A DNA stretch of 9,995 nucleotides, taken from the NCBI GenBank assembly GCA_031267205.1, contig JAIRZN010000183.1, positions 1 through 9,995 on the forward strand, given 5' to 3'. The stretch comes from Tannerellaceae bacterium (lineage in GTDB: Bacteria; Bacteroidota; Bacteroidia; Bacteroidales; Tannerellaceae). The position numbers were made by a program, and so were the translations under genes. Under the pieces are notes generated by a model that did no database searches, was not told the origin of the DNA, and saw nothing but the letters and a program-made list of their open reading frames with translations. Positions 1 to 8,491 of this stretch are shown here, piece after piece (the first letter of the stretch is position 1; every line of letters begins with the position of its first letter).

Positions 1-2261
1 TTGGCATAGGCGCTGATGGATGCAAATGGGAGCTGGATTACTAAAGCTATCTCTCCCATAGCTTTATAGGAGCTGAGGAAATCACCGTAATAGGGGGTGT
101 GTACGTATTGTCCGCTGTCTGTGGGTTTGGTTGCCTTCTTGATTTCGTTGAGCGGGGCAAAGCAGAACAGGTCGGCGCGCAGATGTACCAGACGGCTTAA
201 TTTGAGTATCGGCGATAGTCCGGCGGCCAGGTACTGGTTTGCATGGAAGGCTTCATTGAAGATAATGAGGCTATGTGGCGTCGGGGCGAAAAGGGGCGCC
301 TGGAGTACGGAGGCCGTATAATTGTTCAGTAATTTCTTGTTGGAGAGTACAAATTCAGCCGTAAAGCCTATGTTGAAATTTTTACTTATTGTATTGTAGC
401 GTTGCCATTCTCCTTTTATCGCCCACCAATTGAGGTTATCATCTTTGAATTGGCTTGTGGAGGAGGGCTTATATTTTTCCGTCCCGGCGGCATACATTCC
501 CATCAGGCGTATTCGTTTCCCGTCTGTTGGGTATAATGTGTGATTCAATGAGTTGCGTTCTATGCGTATAAAGGTGTTCAGTATATTATACCGGCTATGG
601 TCGAATATTGCGTTGGGGAGCGATATTCCTGCCGTCTGGAGGTAGTAGTCATTTAGGCTTCCATAGGCGAAGCCTACTTCGGTTTTGACCGTCCTTTTGT
701 AGGGAAATCCTAACGAGAGGCTCAGGTAGAGTTCTTTTTGCTTGATGATGGAAGGTACGACATCTTCGTAAAAGAGGAACTGGCTTTCGGAGTATTTTTT
801 ATTGGAAAAGACGCCCTGCGCATTGATGTAGGAGGGGATACCTGTCGGCAGGTAGAAACGGCTGTTCAGGAGTATGCCGTCAAATGAATTGCCTACTTGG
901 AAGTTTGCATTCAAATCGGTGGCGAAGGACGATATATTCTGGTATCCTATACCTAAGAATAGCTGGTTTGCCTGGTGTGAGGAGACATTTCCCCCGAATC
1001 CGATGATAATGTCGTCGCTCATGGTTACGTTGAGGTAGAGGTCGAACGCCTTGTTTTTGCGGTTGTAAATGGCGTGGGGTGTTATTTCCTTTATTTTTGA
1101 ATAGGTGAGCATTTTGAAATAGGCCCGTTTAAATTCTTCCATTGAGAATACGCCGTTTATGTCACGGTGGAGCTGTGCTTCCATGTATAGTTTCTGCAAT
1201 TCGTTCACTCCGGTTATGTATATATTTTGGAAGACAAGTGGGGGGAGGCTTTTTTTGTATATGTCCCTGCGTTGTGTCAGCTCGGATAGTTGGACTTCGC
1301 GGGGTACGCGCTTCTTGAGCGAGTCTATCAGTAGGATTGTACGGTTGTATCCTATGTCCATCAGTTCTTTTGCGCGTTGGAAGTCCAGCAGGTAAACGCT
1401 GGGGAAGCTGAATTTCAGCATCATTCCGTCTTCTTCGGGGATGTCGTAGTCTGTTTTCTGCATTACCATTGTTTCCAATTGGCTGTAAATATTTTCAGAC
1501 GGTTTGATTTGTGTTCCCGCGACGGCGCATCCGAAGATAAAGTCGGGGTGAAAATCCTCCTTCATGGGGTTTATGGGGAAATTATCGTAGATACCACCGT
1601 CAAAAAGGGGGACGCTATCTTTCCATACCGGTTTGAAAACGAGTGGGAAGGACATGGATACGCGCACGGCGTCTCCTAAATCGCCGTTTCGGAAGACGAC
1701 TGATTTTTTGTTGTAAATATCGGAGCCTACACAGCGGAAGGGGATAAACAGGTTGTCGAAATTCCAATTCGCCTTGGCCGTTGCCTGTGCATAAAGGTTC
1801 ATGAAGGCTTGGTTCATTTGAATGGGATTGACGATGCTTTGCGGGAATATATTTGTCCTGATTTGCAATGAATCGGATACGGAAATGGTGAAATGCGCCA
1901 TTTCGGGCGTGTTGTCCGGTTTCTTGAAGAAGTTTATATAGTCGCTTTCTACTCTTCCTGTCTGCCAGTAGCCAAATTCGTCGGACAGCATTAATTCCAG
2001 CATTTCGTCGGGCGAATAGCCCATGGCGTATAGGCTGCCGATGATGGCGCCTATCGAGGTGCCCGTAATGTAATCAATGGGGATGTTATTTTCCTCCAAA
2101 GCCTTGATGACGCCGATATGAGCTGTTCCTTTGGCGCCTCCCCCGCTTAGTACCAACCCGACTTTTTGAGCGTATGCGGGTTGCATGAATGAGGCGAGGG
2201 TGAACAGGAGCAGGGCAACCTTCGGGCGATAGGCGGCAATGATTGTACTCGGTTTGCGCAT
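1..2261 (-). CDS. Patatin-like phospholipase with POTRA and outer-membrane barrel (type Vd autotransporter), partial
   Basis: The gene starts at ATG 2261 and is open to the left edge, giving 753 residues with the C-terminus missing. Residues 1-31 look like a signal peptide ending AYA-Q. A patatin domain follows. It has the oxyanion loop GGGAKG (40-45), the nucleophile elbow GTSIG with Ser69, and the partner acid Asp221 in DGG, so the Ser/Asp dyad of patatin lipases is intact. Around 340-410 there is a single POTRA-like segment (begins LVFQNIYITGVNEL). From about 412 onward alternating hydrophobic/aromatic strands suggest a BamA/TamA-type barrel. This order matches Pseudomonas PlpD and Fusobacterium FplA, which use their own barrel to reach the outer membrane. 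The expected role is phospholipase A activity at or outside the outer membrane; the substrate is unknown. The start lies 3 bp after the preceding stop, so it is probably co-transcribed. The end should lie shortly beyond the window, since the visible barrel is already about 340 residues. Confidence 0.92.
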   Translation of the reverse strand, partial: MRKPSTIIAAYRPKVALLLFTLASFMQPAYAQKVGLVLSGGGAKGTAHIGVIKALEENNIPIDYITGTSIGAIIGSLYAMGYSPDEMLELMLSDEFGYWQTGRVESDYINFFKKPDNTPEMAHFTISVSDSLQIRTNIFPQSIVNPIQMNQAFMNLYAQATAKANWNFDNLFIPFRCVGSDIYNKKSVVFRNGDLGDAVRVSMSFPLVFKPVWKDSVPLFDGGIYDNFPINPMKEDFHPDFIFGCAVAGTQIKPSENIYSQLETMVMQKTDYDIPEEDGMMLKFSFPSVYLLDFQRAKELMDIGYNRTILLIDSLKKRVPREVQLSELTQRRDIYKKSLPPLVFQNIYITGVNELQKLYMEAQLHRDINGVFSMEEFKRAYFKMLTYSKIKEITPHAIYNRKNKAFDLYLNVTMSDDIIIGFGGNVSSHQANQLFLGIGYQNISSFATDLNANFQVGNSFDGILLNSRFYLPTGIPSYINAQGVFSNKKYSESQFLFYEDVVPSIIKQKELYLSLSLGFPYKRTVKTEVGFAYGSLNDYYLQTAGISLPNAIFDHSRYNILNTFIRIERNSLNHTLYPTDGKRIRLMGMYAAGTEKYKPSSTSQFKDDNLNWWAIKGEWQRYNTISKNFNIGFTAEFVLSNKKLLNNYTASVLQAPLFAPTPHSLIIFNEAFHANQYLAAGLSPILKLSRLVHLRADLFCFAPLNEIKKATKPTDSGQYVHTPYYGDFLSSYKAMGEIALVIQLPFASISAYA

Positions 2262-2264
2262 GGC

Positions 2265-4394
2265 CTAATTATCCCAGACGGTATCGTACTTCAGCAATGA
2301 ATCCTTTGATATTCCCAGTCCGATATAAATCATGTTGTTCAGGACAAACATACAATGCAGGGAATCGCCGGTATTGCTTGATGGGAGTACTGATTTTCCC
2401 GTCCAGGTTTTGTCTGCGGGGTTGTATTTCCAGATACGTCCCGTATGGTCTACGACATAGATGAGGCCTTTGTAGGCTACGCCTCCGCGTACCTGTCCGG
2501 CGGCGGCAGGCATGGGAGTTTCCTCCGTCCAGGTATCGAGCGAGGCGGATGCCCATAGTCTTTTGTTGGAAACGGTGCCCGATGCATTCTCAAGCCCAAG
2601 TCCGGCATAGACCGTGCCGTTTATTGTTACGGCTATTCCTCCGTATTGTTTTACGGGGAAGGCAGCTTTAGGCTCCCAGTTGTGTGAAAGGGTGTTGAAT
2701 TTCCATACTTCGTTGGCGATGGTATCACGTTTGCCGCCTATGAAATAGGCGGAGTTTTCGATGGAAATGCCTGCTGCCGAATGTATAGGATCAGGGGCGC
2801 CGGAGGTTGTGACAAGTTCCCAGCGGTTTTGATTGGGCAGGTAGGAGTACATTTCACTTGTGCGGTTGTTAGTTGCGTCGAGACCTCCGAAGACATACGC
2901 TATGTCATTCACGGCAACTGCTGCTTGCCATTTTCTTGCCGTGCCGGGGATGGCGACGATGGGGTTCCATTGGTTGACATAATAAGACCATACCTCTTTG
3001 GTGCATTCCAGTCCTTTATCCCCACCGACGAGGTAGGCCGTATTACCTATGACAAAGGAGGAGGGCGAATTGGGTATGCGCGGGCTTCCGGGGAAAATGG
3101 CTACGGGCGTAAAGATGGGGGGCAGCACAATTTCCAGTTCTGCGCCGTAGGCTGTCTGTCCGTTGCTGTTTTGGGCGAAGGCTCTGGCGTAGTATGTGGC
3201 GCCACCCCTTAGTCCGCTGATGTAGCCGCTGAAGGGGCCTTCGTTGTTGGAAAATTCTTTGTAGTTGTTGAGTACGGTTGGGTTTTTGGATGTAGACCAG
3301 CAAAATCCGGCTACGGTGATAGTTCCCATGCCTGCGCTTAGTACCTCCCCTCTTACTCCGACGGAGCCGTCGGATATACTGAATATGTCTGTCGACACTA
3401 CGACGGGCTGGTTGTTGCGCGTAGTAAATTCAATCATATCGCTATATGTCGTGCCGAATGAATTGGTGGCAAACGCTCTGACGTAATACTTTGTAAATGG
3501 AGTCAGGTTTGATATTATACCTTCAAAACTGCCGGCAGGGTTGACGCTTACATGGTCGTCTATTGTCGGGGTGGCCGAATCCGACCAGCAAACGCCTTTA
3601 GACGTGACTGGGGTATCTCCGTCGGATAGTAAGGCTGCGGTGTATGAGGCGTCAACAAACCGCCATTCCGATATGCTGAAGTATTCGAGTTCCGGCTTAC
3701 CGTTTTTTGTATTGAATGATTCGGTGTCGCCGCAGAAATAGCCGAAGTCATTTTTGACAAAGGCCTGCATGTAGTATGTCGACATAGTATCAAGCCCTGT
3801 CACCCTGAAGGCAAAAGAATCAAGGCTAAGCGGCGAAGGGATAGTGTCCTTGATGGACATGTCCGGTCGACGTGAGAGGAAGACGCCCCGTTCGAGGATG
3901 CCACCTTCCCCCTTTTCCAGGATATTTCCTCCGGCTATGACGGATGTACCCTTTACGCTGTCCGGTTTCAGGGTGGTTATGCTGCCCAAGCCGTTCGTTG
4001 TCGTTTTCCTAAGCTCGACGCCAAGTCCTTCGCCCATCTTATTTTCGGCAAAGGCTCTTATGATGTATGTCGTGTTTGGCTTAAGCTCCGTTATCAAGAC
4101 GTTATATGCTACTTTCCCGTCGTTTGCAGGTGTTGTTGCGGCGACAAATTCCTTCTTTTCACTTCCGTCTTCTTTGCTTACATAAAATCCGTATTTGGTT
4201 GCCGGCGCGCCGTTATGCTTGGAAATGACAGCGTATGCGTCGATAGAGTTAGCTTTGACTCCCCTTATGGAATCGGCTGTGATTTCAGGAGCTCCTCCAT
4301 TAATAATGCCTTCAGGCAATTCAGGGTTATCAAGACAGCCGTAGAACAACCCTATACAGGTGGAGATCGACAATATTTTGCAAAAACATTTCAT
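2265..4394 (-). CDS. FN3-like/Kelch-repeat surface lipoprotein
   Basis: This 709-residue protein is of unknown function. I chose ATG 4394 because the longer reading begins with TTG at 4406 and because this Met opens a lipoprotein signal peptide ending LFYGC (Cys20). The lipobox is loose, as is common in Bacteroidetes. The following LDNPELPE is acidic, in line with a surface-export signal. Four FN3-like modules come next, at about 35-131, 132-230, 231-326 and 327-425. They end in variants of TYYxRAFAxNxxG, and modules 3 and 4 carry the GVCWS / GFCWS motif frequent in this phylum. Residues 430-709 hold five clear Kelch blades (for example IAYVFGG and VWKFNTLSHNW) and a partial sixth. The partial blade could close a six-bladed propeller with the strand at FTPVAIFPG. 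The gene starts 12 bp after the barrel gene's stop and ends 3 bp before the patatin gene. No catalytic motif is evident, so ligand or glycan binding is more likely than enzyme activity. Confidence 0.88.
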   Translation of the reverse strand: MKCFCKILSISTCIGLFYGCLDNPELPEGIINGGAPEITADSIRGVKANSIDAYAVISKHNGAPATKYGFYVSKEDGSEKKEFVAATTPANDGKVAYNVLITELKPNTTYIIRAFAENKMGEGLGVELRKTTTNGLGSITTLKPDSVKGTSVIAGGNILEKGEGGILERGVFLSRRPDMSIKDTIPSPLSLDSFAFRVTGLDTMSTYYMQAFVKNDFGYFCGDTESFNTKNGKPELEYFSISEWRFVDASYTAALLSDGDTPVTSKGVCWSDSATPTIDDHVSVNPAGSFEGIISNLTPFTKYYVRAFATNSFGTTYSDMIEFTTRNNQPVVVSTDIFSISDGSVGVRGEVLSAGMGTITVAGFCWSTSKNPTVLNNYKEFSNNEGPFSGYISGLRGGATYYARAFAQNSNGQTAYGAELEIVLPPIFTPVAIFPGSPRIPNSPSSFVIGNTAYLVGGDKGLECTKEVWSYYVNQWNPIVAIPGTARKWQAAVAVNDIAYVFGGLDATNNRTSEMYSYLPNQNRWELVTTSGAPDPIHSAAGISIENSAYFIGGKRDTIANEVWKFNTLSHNWEPKAAFPVKQYGGIAVTINGTVYAGLGLENASGTVSNKRLWASASLDTWTEETPMPAAAGQVRGGVAYKGLIYVVDHTGRIWKYNPADKTWTGKSVLPSSNTGDSLHCMFVLNNMIYIGLGISKDSLLKYDTVWDN

Positions 4395-4406
4395 GTGTCC
4401 ATTCAA

Positions 4407-5354
4407 TTAAAAAAATATACCTATACCTGCGTTCAAATATGCTTTAAAGTTCAATTTGCTATCGTCTTTAAAGCTCAATATATTACAGCCGACAGTTACA
4501 TACCACCCGCCGAGATCCAGCATTGCATCCACTTCGGCAGTTACCCCTTTATAAGGCGCGTCGGCTTTTTTATACCAGGAGTAAATGCCTTTTCCTGCGC
4601 CCAAGTCATCAACCTCTTCATACTTTAATATTATGTCCTTCTTCCAGTATCCTGCGCCGACAGAAAAATAAAACGGTTTGTATACGGCGATTACGCCCCC
4701 CGTTGCAGCGTAAGTATTGGCTTTCTGGCCCACGGATTCCAGGAGAGTTGGCTTCGGTATATCTACCGGTTCCTTACCGTTAAACTCGCCGTCATAGGAT
4801 TGAAAAGGGAAGTTTGTCTTGAAACGCAGGTATCCTCCCCAGCGCCGGCTTGTGACGCCTACGGTAATCCCCGCCGGCGTTAAGGGGGAAAATGCGTATC
4901 CGGCAAAGAACCTGACTGTTCTCGCATGTGTGGCAATCGTCGGCGCTTCCTGCACTATGACGTTTGGGGCGTTGATCTCATCCAATTGCTCCGTCCAGTA
5001 GGCCGCCATCTCTTCGCTTGGGGGTGTGCCTATCCCTTCAGTGTAATAGCGTACCAATAGGTTGATTGCCGGTGTGTCTTTTTCCGTAGCTCTAACATTA
5101 AGTCAACTGAGACAGCGATTCATGAGGTTATACATTGAAGTGCGCATACGTTCGTTTTTCGTCCATATTGTTGTCAGTTGACTAATGCTGTACACGTCGC
5201 AGTAGGGCATACCCTCGCTATAAAACAAACGGGCGTCGCTATAATCGAGGCGTTTCATTGCTTCATCCCCTTTTCTATTGTGCTCTGCATATTGTTGTGC
5301 GGTTATGCACAAAGGAAATCCTGTAAATATGATCAACATCCAAAATATTTTCAT
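4407..5354 (-). pseudogene. Exported TPR-like/beta-barrel protein, interrupted by an in-frame TGA
   Basis: Two reading segments, 5354-5103 and 5102-4407, lie in the same frame and are separated only by TGA at 5105-5103 (codon 84 of 315). I read them as one gene. The first part opens with a signal peptide (MKIFWMLIIF..., cleavage near ITA-QQ, residue 19/20) and a TPR-like helical pair at about 21-60 (RKGDEAMKRLDYSDARLFYS). The second part has no ATG until 5009 and no signal peptide. Its residues from about 146 on are amphipathic beta strands ending in Phe-Phe, typical of an outer-membrane barrel. Without the TGA the product would be exported and inserted in the outer membrane. With it, the barrel half cannot be exported unless the stop is read through. 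No other lesion is visible, so the event is recent or is a base-call error. The gene starts 8 bp after the kinase stop, so it belongs to the same operon. I do not recognise a named family. Confidence 0.8.
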
Positions 5355-5362
5355 AACAACAA

Positions 5363-7120
5363 TTACCAATACGTTACTCTGCTTTTTATCAATACTCCGT
5401 CAATATCGTAAATATCATACAAGTTGTCTTCCCGTTGAAAAGCCTGATTCTCTCCCGCTTTTTCCGAATATACGTATTGGCAGGTTATCTTTTCTTCTCC
5501 ACGGCTGTCAATCGCTCCATATTTTTGTGTTTGTATGTTGCGTACTATTTTGTATTTCCCAAAAGTCGCTTTTTCTTCATATAGAGCGTTCTTGTCTTCT
5601 ATTTGTTTTTCTTTTATAGAGATGAACAATTGTCTTACCTCTTCGGTTGCTTTCAGAGACATTGCTTTGGAAAAATCCGCATCTGCACCGGCGTAATTCC
5701 CTGCGTTCATTTTTTCTTTTCCTGAGGATATTAATGCGGTATATTCCGCCTCTGTATCTTCTTCAATTGTTGGCTGAGGGGTAGGCATTAACTGGGGTTG
5801 CAGCGTTATGTCGTCCGGTTGTTTAACGTCGGGTTGGCTATTCCCCTGCGTATTTGTTTCATCGGGAGCGCCGCTTTCGGGAATAACGCTGCCGTTATCT
5901 GTCGTTGTTTCCTCTTTTAGCGGCTCGTTCCCTTCAATATCTTTCTCTGTTGCGGGCGGCAAATCTATTGATGCGAGCGTAGTACCTTTTCCTTTTCCTA
6001 CAAATATGGCGACTGATGTTCCCATAGCGACAAATATACAAATTAAAGAGATAGCTAACGTCCTTCTCTTCCTTTTCTTCCTGTTATTAGTTCCGGCATG
6101 TGACGTTTTGATATTGGGCATTAATGTGGTATGATAAAACTGAGTGTCTTCGTCATCATCATCACCATTTTCGCAGGTATTTGTTTCTTCCCGGTAGTTG
6201 TTTTCCGTTTTTTCCTCAAATGACGGCATATCCAAGTCCGCCAACATTTCCGTCAGGCTACGGTAGCGGTCGGCCGGATTAATCTGCATGGCCTTCAGGA
6301 TAACCTTTTCCGTTGCGGGAGTAATATCGGGATTGAGTTCCGACGGGTCGGGGAGCGTTCGTGTCGCCCTGAGGATAGATTCGGTAGGTATTTTCCCTGT
6401 GAGCAGGTTGTACATGGTAGCGCCTAACGAATAAATATCCGGGCAGGGCGAAAACAGATGTGTTCCCTCGTTATCATACTGTTCGATAGATGCAAAACCT
6501 TTTGACAGCGTCAGCATGGTAGTGCTTGTTTCCGTATTTTCCACATCATATCTTTTGCTTACGCCAAAGTCTATCAGGCGGGCGTTGTCCTTCCTGTCGA
6601 TGAGTATGTTGCTCGGCTTAATATCTAAGTGCAGGATATTTTTCTCATGTACAAACTGTAATGCTTTTCCTATCTGATGCGTATATTTCAGCAGTCTGTC
6701 TTCCGGCAAGACGCCGTCTTTTTCAAGGATGTATTTCAACGAATATCCGGCGATATATTCCATCGCGATATAGGCGGTATTATTTTCTTCGAAGACATCC
6801 AATACGTTGACTATATTAGGGTGATGTACGTCCGAAAGTATTTTGGCTTCCTTGATAAGCTTGTCCTTGAACTTCCCGAACAGTACCCGCCCTGTTTCGG
6901 AATGGACGTTTACGGACAGGCCGTCGGCAGCTCGGTAACAGTAATCCTTGAAGAAATATTCCTTTATGCCGATAGGCACTTCCGTCCGGATAGCGCCTAA
7001 AGGCCCTTTTACTTCCGTAAACAGTAGACCCTTATACGTTATCCCGAACCCTCCTTGTCCAACAACTTGGAGCAGTTGGTACTTTTTGTTTTGGAGATAG
7101 TGACCGACAGGTAAATTCAT
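5363..7120 (-). CDS. Transmembrane Ser/Thr protein kinase with WG-repeat ectodomain
   Basis: This 585-residue protein is a eukaryotic-like (Hanks-type) kinase. The cytoplasmic domain, about 14-300, has the glycine loop GQGGFG (21-26), Lys53 in GIKEYF, Glu91, the catalytic loop HLDIKPSN with Asp166, Lys168 and Asn171, and DFG at 184-186. The catalytic residues are all present. The HRD arginine is Leu165, making it a non-RD kinase, and the APE region reads GFASIEQY. An acidic run (DDDDED) and a basic run (KKRKRR) precede one membrane span at about 354-375. The charge pattern puts the kinase inside and the C-terminus outside. The exterior has a Pro/Glu/Thr-rich linker, a TPR-like helical pair near 455-490, and a WG-type repeat near 530-550 (KYGAIDSRGEEKI). 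There are no PASTA repeats. It follows the PP2C gene by 35 bp, the usual kinase/phosphatase pairing. The ectodomain probably senses an envelope signal; the ligand and substrates are unknown. Confidence 0.95.
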   Translation of the reverse strand: MNLPVGHYLQNKKYQLLQVVGQGGFGITYKGLLFTEVKGPLGAIRTEVPIGIKEYFFKDYCYRAADGLSVNVHSETGRVLFGKFKDKLIKEAKILSDVHHPNIVNVLDVFEENNTAYIAMEYIAGYSLKYILEKDGVLPEDRLLKYTHQIGKALQFVHEKNILHLDIKPSNILIDRKDNARLIDFGVSKRYDVENTETSTTMLTLSKGFASIEQYDNEGTHLFSPCPDIYSLGATMYNLLTGKIPTESILRATRTLPDPSELNPDITPATEKVILKAMQINPADRYRSLTEMLADLDMPSFEEKTENNYREETNTCENGDDDDEDTQFYHTTLMPNIKTSHAGTNNRKKRKRRTLAISLICIFVAMGTSVAIFVGKGKGTTLASIDLPPATEKDIEGNEPLKEETTTDNGSVIPESGAPDETNTQGNSQPDVKQPDDITLQPQLMPTPQPTIEEDTEAEYTALISSGKEKMNAGNYAGADADFSKAMSLKATEEVRQLFISIKEKQIEDKNALYEEKATFGKYKIVRNIQTQKYGAIDSRGEEKITCQYVYSEKAGENQAFQREDNLYDIYDIDGVLIKSRVTYW

Positions 7121-7141
7121 TTAGCGCATTCAATTATACGC

Positions 7142-7172
7142 CAAAAATACGCTATTTATATAAAGGAATAAA
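7142..7172 (-). promoter_or_regulatory. Possible internal promoter ahead of the kinase gene
   Basis: On the minus strand TATTTTTG (7149-7142) fits the Bacteroidetes -7 element TAnnTTTG. A TTTA lies 19 bases upstream (7172-7169), one mismatch from the -33 element TTTG. The kinase ATG is 21 bases downstream of the box. The region is AT-rich, so a chance match is quite possible. It would allow kinase expression independent of the genes before it. Confidence 0.3.
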
Positions 7173-7959
7173 AAAAAGAGAGAAGATTTTGCTTATACCC
7201 TGTCGAATCATGTACATTTTGTATAGGAATAATGTAAAAAGAGAAATTATCGCGGGTCTTTCCGTCGCATGATTCCATCAGTATATCTTTTATTACTTCC
7301 GCTTCTGCCTGTTTACTGAAGACGGCGGCTAATTCTTCATCGGTAAAGTTTTCAAGTATGCCGTCGGTGCACATGAAGAAGTAATCGCCGGGTTGTACGT
7401 CCTGGATCAGCGCAACATCGGCTTCCGCATGAACGGCTGTTCCCTGTATGGCGCGCAGGATTATGTTTTTCTTCGGATGCTTCAGGGCTTCTTCGCGGGT
7501 TATCTGTCCTATTTTAACGAGTGAATTGACTAACGAGTGGTCTTCCGTCTGATATATGATTTGGCCGTTACGAAACTGATAAATGCGGCTGTCTCCTATG
7601 TGCGCCAGCGTGACGCCGTTGTTGCCGACGTATAGCATGGTAAGGGTTGTCGCCATTCCTAAGGCTTCGGGATGTTCGGATACGTAGGTGTCGAAGTGGG
7701 CTTCCGTATACTGTACGGCCTTTTGTACAAATTCGGGGGTGGGGTCTTCTTTCAGCAGGGATGAGAAATATGTCGAAAAGTAATCGCAGGCCATCGAGCT
7801 TGCTATTTCTCCTTTTTCTACTCCTCCTACTCCGTCGCAGACCAAGAACAGTCTCCTGTCTCCGGTATTTATTTCCGGCGATGGGTATATGAAATCCTCG
7901 TTGTTCCTCCTGAAGCCTTTTTCGCTGACGGCGCAGGGCTTGTTGATTGTAATGTCCAT
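7156..7959 (-). CDS. PP2C-family Ser/Thr protein phosphatase
   Basis: A soluble 267-residue protein the size of a minimal bacterial PP2C (PPM) catalytic domain. Its motifs appear in the expected order: RRNNED (17-22) with metal-ligand Asp22; CDGVGG with Asp42 and Gly43; GMATTLTML; AHIGDSRIY; the flap region HSLVNSLVKIGQI; CTDGI; and the closing RDN. All metal-binding Asp positions I can recognise are present. The expected reaction is Mn/Mg-dependent removal of phosphate from phospho-Ser/Thr proteins, most likely the adjacent kinase and its substrates. I chose ATG 7959 because homology-like sequence begins at MDITINKPCAVSEKG. A longer in-frame start at 8022 would overlap the upstream gene. The chosen start follows that gene's stop by 13 bp. 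The last 15 or so residues are hydrophobic and aromatic (LLSFFYSFI), unusual for the family, though too short to call a membrane span. Confidence 0.95.
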   Translation of the reverse strand: MDITINKPCAVSEKGFRRNNEDFIYPSPEINTGDRRLFLVCDGVGGVEKGEIASSMACDYFSTYFSSLLKEDPTPEFVQKAVQYTEAHFDTYVSEHPEALGMATTLTMLYVGNNGVTLAHIGDSRIYQFRNGQIIYQTEDHSLVNSLVKIGQITREEALKHPKKNIILRAIQGTAVHAEADVALIQDVQPGDYFFMCTDGILENFTDEELAAVFSKQAEAEVIKDILMESCDGKTRDNFSFYIIPIQNVHDSTGYKQNLLSFFYSFI

Positions 7960-7972
7960 AATAGTCGATACG

Positions 7973-8491
7973 TTATTCGTTAAAGCGAAGTACGGTGTGT
8001 CCGATAATGATTTCGTCATCATTGTTCAATATCACGACTTCTTCTTCTCCTATGAAATTGCTATTATATAACGTGTGGTTTTTGCTCTTATTATCGGAGA
8101 GGTAATGTTTATATCCTCCTCTGGCGTCTTTTTTGACTTCAATGCGGACGTGTTCGCGGCTCATCGAACGGTCGAGCGTCTGAATACTTATTGTAGCCTG
8201 GGATGGGCGGGTTGATTTGCGACCTATGATCGCTGTGCCTTCATGCAGGGGGAATACTTGCGACGGGGTATTGTCGTCGGCAATGACCGTCAGTTTGCCC
8301 GTCGTTTTTCTTAATGGTTGAATGAGTGCGGTGTCGGATGCTAAAAAACCTGCGTCTTCTTTCTCCTGAAGCAGGGAAACAGGCACAGGGCATTTACATT
8401 TAGGGCACTTAAAGGATGTTATACCGGGAGGAAGTTTATCCTCATCTACTTTTAATCCTACGTGACAATGAGGGCATTTGACCGGAATCAT
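7973..8491 (-). CDS. MJ0042-type zinc finger plus FHA-domain protein
   Basis: A 172-residue, probably cytoplasmic protein. The N-terminus is a short zinc finger with CPHC (Cys6, Cys9) and CPKC (Cys29, Cys32), resembling the MJ0042 zinc-finger family. A linker of about 30 residues follows. Residues about 66-171 form an FHA domain with the phosphopeptide-binding landmarks: IGRK (Gly90, Arg91), SREH (Ser111, His114) and Asn138. FHA domains bind phosphothreonine peptides, so this protein likely reads the state set by the kinase and phosphatase encoded next. The start at 8491 lies within a duplicated 12-bp sequence. The other copy provides an ATG at 8504, but that frame stops after 20 codons, so 8491 is used. 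The gene begins 9 bp after the acidic protein's stop. The target of the zinc finger is unknown. Confidence 0.9.
   Translation of the reverse strand: MIPVKCPHCHVGLKVDEDKLPPGITSFKCPKCKCPVPVSLLQEKEDAGFLASDTALIQPLRKTTGKLTVIADDNTPSQVFPLHEGTAIIGRKSTRPSQATISIQTLDRSMSREHVRIEVKKDARGGYKHYLSDNKSKNHTLYNSNFIGEEEVVILNNDDEIIIGHTVLRFNE

Noticed and set aside
1159..1679. Overlapping plus-strand open frames of 78 and 100 codons
   Set aside because: They are antisense to the continuous patatin reading frame and show no domain or plausible start context.
4395..4406. TTG start at 4406 for the Kelch lipoprotein
   Set aside because: ATG 4394 gives a normal lipoprotein signal peptide; the extra residues NGH add nothing.
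4407..5057. The barrel half as an independent gene starting at TTG 5057
   Set aside because: TTG is a poor start here, the frame is open back to the TGA at 5105, and the product would lack the signal peptide a barrel needs.
5103..5105. TGA read as selenocysteine
   Set aside because: No SECIS-like hairpin was evident just after the codon, the protein shows no redox motif, and these bacteria generally do not use selenocysteine.
7960..8022. Longer N-terminus for the PP2C protein from 8022
   Set aside because: It would overlap the FHA gene by 50 bp, and PP2C-like sequence begins at Met 7959.
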